This document shows, in pieces, positions 30,368 to 34,446 of a DNA stretch of 34,446 bases. The translations under genes and the position numbers were made by a program. Each line of letters opens with the position of its first letter. Within the stretch, counting starts at the first letter, position 1. The notes beneath the pieces are model-generated. The model was not told the DNA's origin. It saw nothing but the letters and a program-made list of their open reading frames with translations, and did no database searches. Origin of the DNA: Microcaldota archaeon (GTDB taxonomy: Archaea > Micrarchaeota > Micrarchaeia > Anstonellales > Bilamarchaeaceae); contig JAHJBM010000039.1 of NCBI GenBank assembly GCA_018813505.1, forward strand, positions 1 through 34,446, written 5' to 3'.

Positions 30368-33300
30368 ATGGCTCAAGCACCAAATATACCGGCAGGCGGA
30401 CAAACTCAACAGCAACAGGCAGCACAGCAGGTGCCTCAGGCAATGCATGGTGTTGATGACCGGCCATCGGCAAGAGGATCTGGTTGGTGGGGCAGGTTCA
30501 GACAGGCACTGAAATTCGGTGTGCGGTCTGGAGCAGCAAAAGAATCAGAATCAATGGATGGAACGCATTTTACAGATTTTAAAAGAGACTTCAGATTGCT
30601 ATTGATAAGGGCATGCAATTCAGGACATGAATTAAACGATTCGGAAAAACAATTGACAGATCTTATTTTTTCAGCTGATTTCGTTAGAAATATAAGGGGT
30701 ATGGAAATGCCGACTCCTAGAGAAGAGTTGCCTGATCCTAAATTTAAGAGAACCTCTGCAGCCCGAAGGGCAAGATTGGCAGAGGCAATAGAAAAAAAAT
30801 CAGTTGATGATTCAATATGTACTGCAGATCTTGAAATAATTTTCAGTGCACTGGTATCAAGGGATTGGCTTAGTCAGAATTCTGTTGGTGGTCTGGATGT
30901 TGGAAGTGTGATGGATGTTATTACTCCTCTGGGTGCATTTGTAAATTATCTTGAGCAAAAAACACTTGGCGCACCTGCTCTTCAGGGAAGTGAAGCAGAT
31001 TATATCCTGAATGTGTTCGCAGGTCTTTATGTGCGTAAAATAACTGATGGTTCATTAGGGGTAGAGCCTGAAAGAACAATACTTGATCCTATTATAGTTC
31101 AATGTTATCTGGCTTCAAGGGTAACACCCGTATCAGAAAGTGTAATTAACGAGTTCATAAATCTCATGCATGAATATCTTACAACTCCATCAGATATAAT
31201 GTGTCAAAACCTAGACATACCTGGTGGCAAGGTATCTGGTACAGATTCAGATGCTCTTCTTAGCTCTGCCAAAGGTCAGTTCCTTGAACTGTTGGCTGCA
31301 GGAACCACTTCAAAAGATTCAAAAATTTCCGATGAAAAAATAAGGCCGTGGAAAAATGCGGTGGTGATGTGGTTTGTTGAAGCTGCAAAAGATCTGGTTG
31401 ACAAACGAGAAAAAATAAAACATGAAGATGTTCTGCCAATGAGTCCTGCATTACAATCATTAATCGGCAAAATACAAACATTAATTAGTGAAAGGGATCA
31501 AAGAGGTCAGCTTCTTTCTTTGGGTCCTCAGTTCAATTCACAGAAGCTTGCATTTGCAGATTCAGTAAGTGCAATAAGAAATGAATTGGACGCTCCGAAT
31601 AATGGTCTTAATCCAGAAACAGTTGCAAAGTTAATCGAAGTTGGCGGGCTTCTTGAAATACTTAACGGTCTTGTACAAACAGATAGATTAGGTGTTCCGG
31701 TTCAGTCACTTTCACCTGATGGGAATCATGTTCTCACAACTCCGGGAATACCGGCAGATCTCCTAAAAAATCAGATCGGTGAAATTGCCAGAACAGATGC
31801 ACTTGCAACTCTTAAGGCAGAGGTAACTCGATTTGAATCCTATGTTGCAACTGCACCATTACCAAAACAGACAAAAGATCAACTTGTACGTGCGGCAAAA
31901 ATGGTCGTATCCAGTTCTTCACATGATTTTGACAAGAAAAAAGTTCTTGATGAACTTGATCTGGTGGAGAAAAGTGCCAATGCAATGAAAAAGGCACATG
32001 GCTACGCACTAAAATCCTTGGTTGATAATTGTGGTGATGTTATTCCGGATTCACAACTGCTTAAGATGTCCAGACTATGGGAACACCTTTCTATTAAAAA
32101 GCAGATGGATGAAGCAGGTGATCCCGGTCATGGCGTAAGACACAGGCTCATTAACGCATTAAAAAAATTGGCTGCCGGTGGATGGCTTGGTGGCACTTTA
32201 CATTCAATAAGAGCGCGTGGTGGCAGTTTTGGAAGACAACTTATTTCAAGAGAAAAAGTTTCTGTTCACCATAGCGGCAAGATAGAGTCAACCTGGATTC
32301 CAGAATGGCTTGCAGCATGGACTAAAATAGCCTTATTTACGCTTTGGATTGCACCTGTAGGTACGGGTCTAGTCAGAGCAACCTGGCTTAGACACGTAAG
32401 TGGAGAGCCTGTTAGCATTAGTGATAATGTTTTCAGAGTAGGTTCTTTACCTTTTTATGCTGCCTATGCGCATAGGCCATGGGCGCGTATACCAAGACTT
32501 AATCACGGTCCATATGTAGTAATTCATGGAGATCCTCACGCACCTAATGCAGAATTAAGTCCTGAATATGTTACAAGAGAAACAGGTATCGGTTCAAGGG
32601 ATTTGTCCACTGATCCGGTACCAGATGATACATGGTATACATGGGGAGATAGTTCTGCCAAAACTCAAAGGGTAGCTTATTTCCGCGCATCAAAAAACGA
32701 AGCTGTTAGACAATTTGTTTTTGGATTGATAGATGGCATGGTTATTGAAAATACCAGTACTGTGGGAGGCGCAGCAAGAGGCAAAGGTCCTGGGTGCAGT
32801 GAGCGCAATAAAAAAACTGGCGTTGTTAAAATCTCAGAAGCAGCAAGCGCATTTGCAAAATCACATCCTGAATTTAACGAATATGTGACTCAGAGAAGAA
32901 AAGGAACACCTGCTTTGACTGAGGATGCACTTATCGCAGCATGGCTTGTAGATGAGTTCGGTAATCCAAATGATCCTGAAAATGGTGTGGCGTTTCATCG
33001 TGGCGAATGGGATAGCAAAGTCATACCAATTGGACATCCAAGATCTGATGTAATTATCTGTGTTGAACAGGCACTCAAAACATCTCCGTTGAGCAACAAT
33101 TTGAGACTCAATCCTCACAAAGCAGATGAGCTCATTGCGCTTATACAAGCAGAAGATGCAAGATTACAAAAAGCAGCTGGCGATCCAGATCGCGAATTAA
33201 CTCTGGAAGATCTTCAGAACAGTGCATTCATGCTCAAGCTATCGGAGATCGGTGTAGTTGTTCCAGTTGAAGTCAGAAATATTATGGAAAGTTATGACAT

Positions 33301-34279
33301 AAACAACCATAAGGTTGCTGCTGCAGTCGCTCTTAATCCACACCTTGAACATGTACTTGATGGTTTGTTATACGAGAAAGGAAGGACAACTGAGTTTGTG
33401 CTTGCAGAGCATCGTGGGGATTTTATTACCGCTCTGGCAAATCAACTCGTTGATGCTGCATCGGGTGCAGATATAACACAACAACCATTTGCCAGTTCAA
33501 AATTAATCGATGATGCGGTTGCAAATGCAAAATCAGGTAATGTTGTTGATTGTACAAGAGAATATGAAATAAGACAAATGAAAAGAGTGCTTAAAGGTGT
33601 TCCATTAACTGTTGAAGATTTCGATCTTCTTTATCAAAACGGTGATGTGCGTGTAGTGGTTCAGACAGTTGCAAATCATGATCGGTGGGATCTTGGTAAA
33701 AATGCAGGCATGTATGTTCGCACGCTTGTTGATGCGGCAACAGTTGCAAATAAAGGAGCGCCAATGCCATCTGAAACACCTGAATCTGGTGACACTGCAA
33801 CAGAAAGTCCACTTGCACTTTGGAATGGTAAGAGGACAAAAGCACTTGAACAACTCAATCCATTATCGGATGAATGCCAAAGGACTGAATGGCTTATCAT
33901 GCAGGGATATGTAATCAGGGATCCAGTTCCAATTACTGATGGAACTCCAGCTACTGATGGTTCTGGCAGAGCAAATGAAGACGGGGCTCCGAGCAAATCT
34001 GCACCATTAAAAGTCAGGCCGGAAGTGAGCACATATTTCGAGGATGAAAAAAACCAGGATGCATTAGTATATGTAGGAATGATTGCAGATACGCTGGCAA
34101 AAAGACAAAAGATCCATGCTAAATCAGATCAATATCGTGAATTTGAAGCACGGGCACAGGACGAAGCGTATAACTATATCAAGTCCAAAGGCGGTTATCC
34201 TACGAATCCTGCCAAAATGTCTGATTTCGAAATAAACCTTTCATCCCATCTTAATGGTAAATTGGGCAATTCAAATTAA
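30368..34279 (+). CDS. giant hypothetical protein, 1303 aa
   Basis: No family recognised. It begins with a Gln/Ala-rich disordered head (residues 1-35, TQQQQAAQQVPQ), then a long, mostly helical region to about 640, one strong hydrophobic helix at about 647-675 (TKIALFTLWIAPVGTGL), a Trp/Tyr/His/Pro-rich stretch at about 680-800 (WARIPRLNHGPYVVIHGDPH; DDTWYTWGD), and a second helical half. The C-terminus has a Ser/Thr/Pro/Gly linker (SETPESGDTATES; TDGTPATDGSG). No signal peptide, Walker motif, metal site or repeat is obvious. The ATG at 30368 follows GAGGT at a proper distance; the ATG at 30359 is too close to that site. Base composition matches its neighbours. Confidence 0.8.
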   Translation: MAQAPNIPAGGQTQQQQAAQQVPQAMHGVDDRPSARGSGWWGRFRQALKFGVRSGAAKESESMDGTHFTDFKRDFRLLLIRACNSGHELNDSEKQLTDLIFSADFVRNIRGMEMPTPREELPDPKFKRTSAARRARLAEAIEKKSVDDSICTADLEIIFSALVSRDWLSQNSVGGLDVGSVMDVITPLGAFVNYLEQKTLGAPALQGSEADYILNVFAGLYVRKITDGSLGVEPERTILDPIIVQCYLASRVTPVSESVINEFINLMHEYLTTPSDIMCQNLDIPGGKVSGTDSDALLSSAKGQFLELLAAGTTSKDSKISDEKIRPWKNAVVMWFVEAAKDLVDKREKIKHEDVLPMSPALQSLIGKIQTLISERDQRGQLLSLGPQFNSQKLAFADSVSAIRNELDAPNNGLNPETVAKLIEVGGLLEILNGLVQTDRLGVPVQSLSPDGNHVLTTPGIPADLLKNQIGEIARTDALATLKAEVTRFESYVATAPLPKQTKDQLVRAAKMVVSSSSHDFDKKKVLDELDLVEKSANAMKKAHGYALKSLVDNCGDVIPDSQLLKMSRLWEHLSIKKQMDEAGDPGHGVRHRLINALKKLAAGGWLGGTLHSIRARGGSFGRQLISREKVSVHHSGKIESTWIPEWLAAWTKIALFTLWIAPVGTGLVRATWLRHVSGEPVSISDNVFRVGSLPFYAAYAHRPWARIPRLNHGPYVVIHGDPHAPNAELSPEYVTRETGIGSRDLSTDPVPDDTWYTWGDSSAKTQRVAYFRASKNEAVRQFVFGLIDGMVIENTSTVGGAARGKGPGCSERNKKTGVVKISEAASAFAKSHPEFNEYVTQRRKGTPALTEDALIAAWLVDEFGNPNDPENGVAFHRGEWDSKVIPIGHPRSDVIICVEQALKTSPLSNNLRLNPHKADELIALIQAEDARLQKAAGDPDRELTLEDLQNSAFMLKLSEIGVVVPVEVRNIMESYDINNHKVAAAVALNPHLEHVLDGLLYEKGRTTEFVLAEHRGDFITALANQLVDAASGADITQQPFASSKLIDDAVANAKSGNVVDCTREYEIRQMKRVLKGVPLTVEDFDLLYQNGDVRVVVQTVANHDRWDLGKNAGMYVRTLVDAATVANKGAPMPSETPESGDTATESPLALWNGKRTKALEQLNPLSDECQRTEWLIMQGYVIRDPVPITDGTPATDGSGRANEDGAPSKSAPLKVRPEVSTYFEDEKNQDALVYVGMIADTLAKRQKIHAKSDQYREFEARAQDEAYNYIKSKGGYPTNPAKMSDFEINLSSHLNGKLGNSN

Positions 34280-34312
34280 TCTTTTTTTCTTTTTCTTATC
34301 TTAATTTTTTAG
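34280..34312 (+). terminator. oligo-T terminator of the giant ORF
   Basis: The stop codon is followed by three T-rich runs (ATCTTTTTTTC, TTTTTCTTATC, AATTTTTTAG) without a stable hairpin, the usual archaeal termination signal. Confidence 0.55.
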
Positions 34313-34320
34313 TGGCGTAG

Positions 34321-34446
34321 AACGGCCTTAGGTGCTAACCCCTACCTGCTTTGTCAAGGTCGGCGACCCGACCTTGAGCATGCTCGGGAACGAAACGTCG
34401 TTCCCGACATAGCAGGTGGATACAGCATCTCATTCGTGAAGGGTAA
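34321..34446 (+). ncRNA. candidate GC-rich structured RNA (right end may be cut by window)
   Basis: A GC-rich block in an AT-rich genome with nested pairing: GGTGCT/AGCATC (34331-34336 with 34424-34429), ACCTGCT/AGCAGGT (34344-34350 with 34411-34417), hairpin TCAAGGTCGG/CCGACCTTGA (34354-34377, loop CGAC) and hairpin TCGGGAACGA/TCGTTCCCGA (34384-34407, loop AACG). CCTT (34326) could close with AAGG (34439). Together they make a three-way junction. It fits no tRNA, 5S, SRP or RNase P core sequence I know, has no long ORF, and the strand is not certain because the pairing is symmetric. Confidence 0.5.

Noticed and set aside
34321-34446. RNase P RNA, 5S rRNA or tRNA identity for the GC-rich block
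   Set aside because: No GAGGAAAGTCC-like CR-I, no 5S core and no GTTCRA T-loop is visible, so the class is left open.
1-34446. CRISPR array or transposase gene
   Set aside because: No regularly spaced direct repeats and no transposase or integrase motifs were seen on either strand.

Overview
The window is archaeal chromosome of modest GC content. Supporting signs are TATA-box promoters about 26 bp before leaderless start codons, GGTG-type ribosome binding sites, a tRNA-Glu gene with two introns at bulge-helix-bulge sites, an archaeal-type SRP RNA, and a set of archaeal/eukaryotic-type genes: CDC48 ATPase, fibrillarin, RPA-like OB-fold protein, Bud32, L39e, L31e, S19e, LX, eIF6, prefoldin alpha and FtsY. 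The lineage cannot be fixed from this window. Split or shortened conserved genes and a giant orphan ORF would suit a DPANN-type or deep euryarchaeal genome, but that is only a guess.

Layout. 1-6.6 kb: end of an ABC-2 exporter permease, convergent sfsA, a TerC/DUF475 membrane protein, two unrecognised genes (an all-helical 546 aa protein and a two-TM coiled-coil protein), an M20 metallopeptidase, DUF424 and a double ACT-domain protein. 6.6-9.9 kb: a TrmB-type regulator divergent from an NMT1-like lipoprotein/ATPase/permease importer, with an inverted repeat between them. 9.9-15.8 kb: an NFACT-N-only protein sharing a symmetric promoter with an RPA-cdc48-membrane protein-M50 protease-bud32 run.

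15.8-20.6 kb is the accessory region. It holds an RHH/MazF toxin-antitoxin pair, a tandem pair of Cys-rich paralogues of unknown function, a Bat-type HTH regulator and an AbiE-type toxin-antitoxin operon. These are separated by two families of repeated palindromic noncoding DNA. 20.65-21.3 kb carries the SRP RNA and the tRNA-Glu(TTC) gene, which abuts tmk.

22-30.1 kb is core metabolism and translation: pyrBI, an orphan, fibrillarin sharing a near-palindromic TATA with a small orphan, then the S19e-PDCD5-L39e-L31e-eIF6-LX-pfdA-ftsY cluster in the order familiar from archaea. L31e and FtsY both carry long charged low-complexity extensions. 30.1-34.4 kb is a 1303-codon orphan gene behind a two-hairpin leader, followed by a GC-rich candidate structured RNA cut by the window edge.

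Best candidates for something undescribed are the Cys-rich tandem pair with its regulator between two toxin-antitoxin loci, the 62-63 nt inverted-repeat element found both there and in the leader of the giant gene, and the GC-rich multi-hairpin RNA at the right edge.
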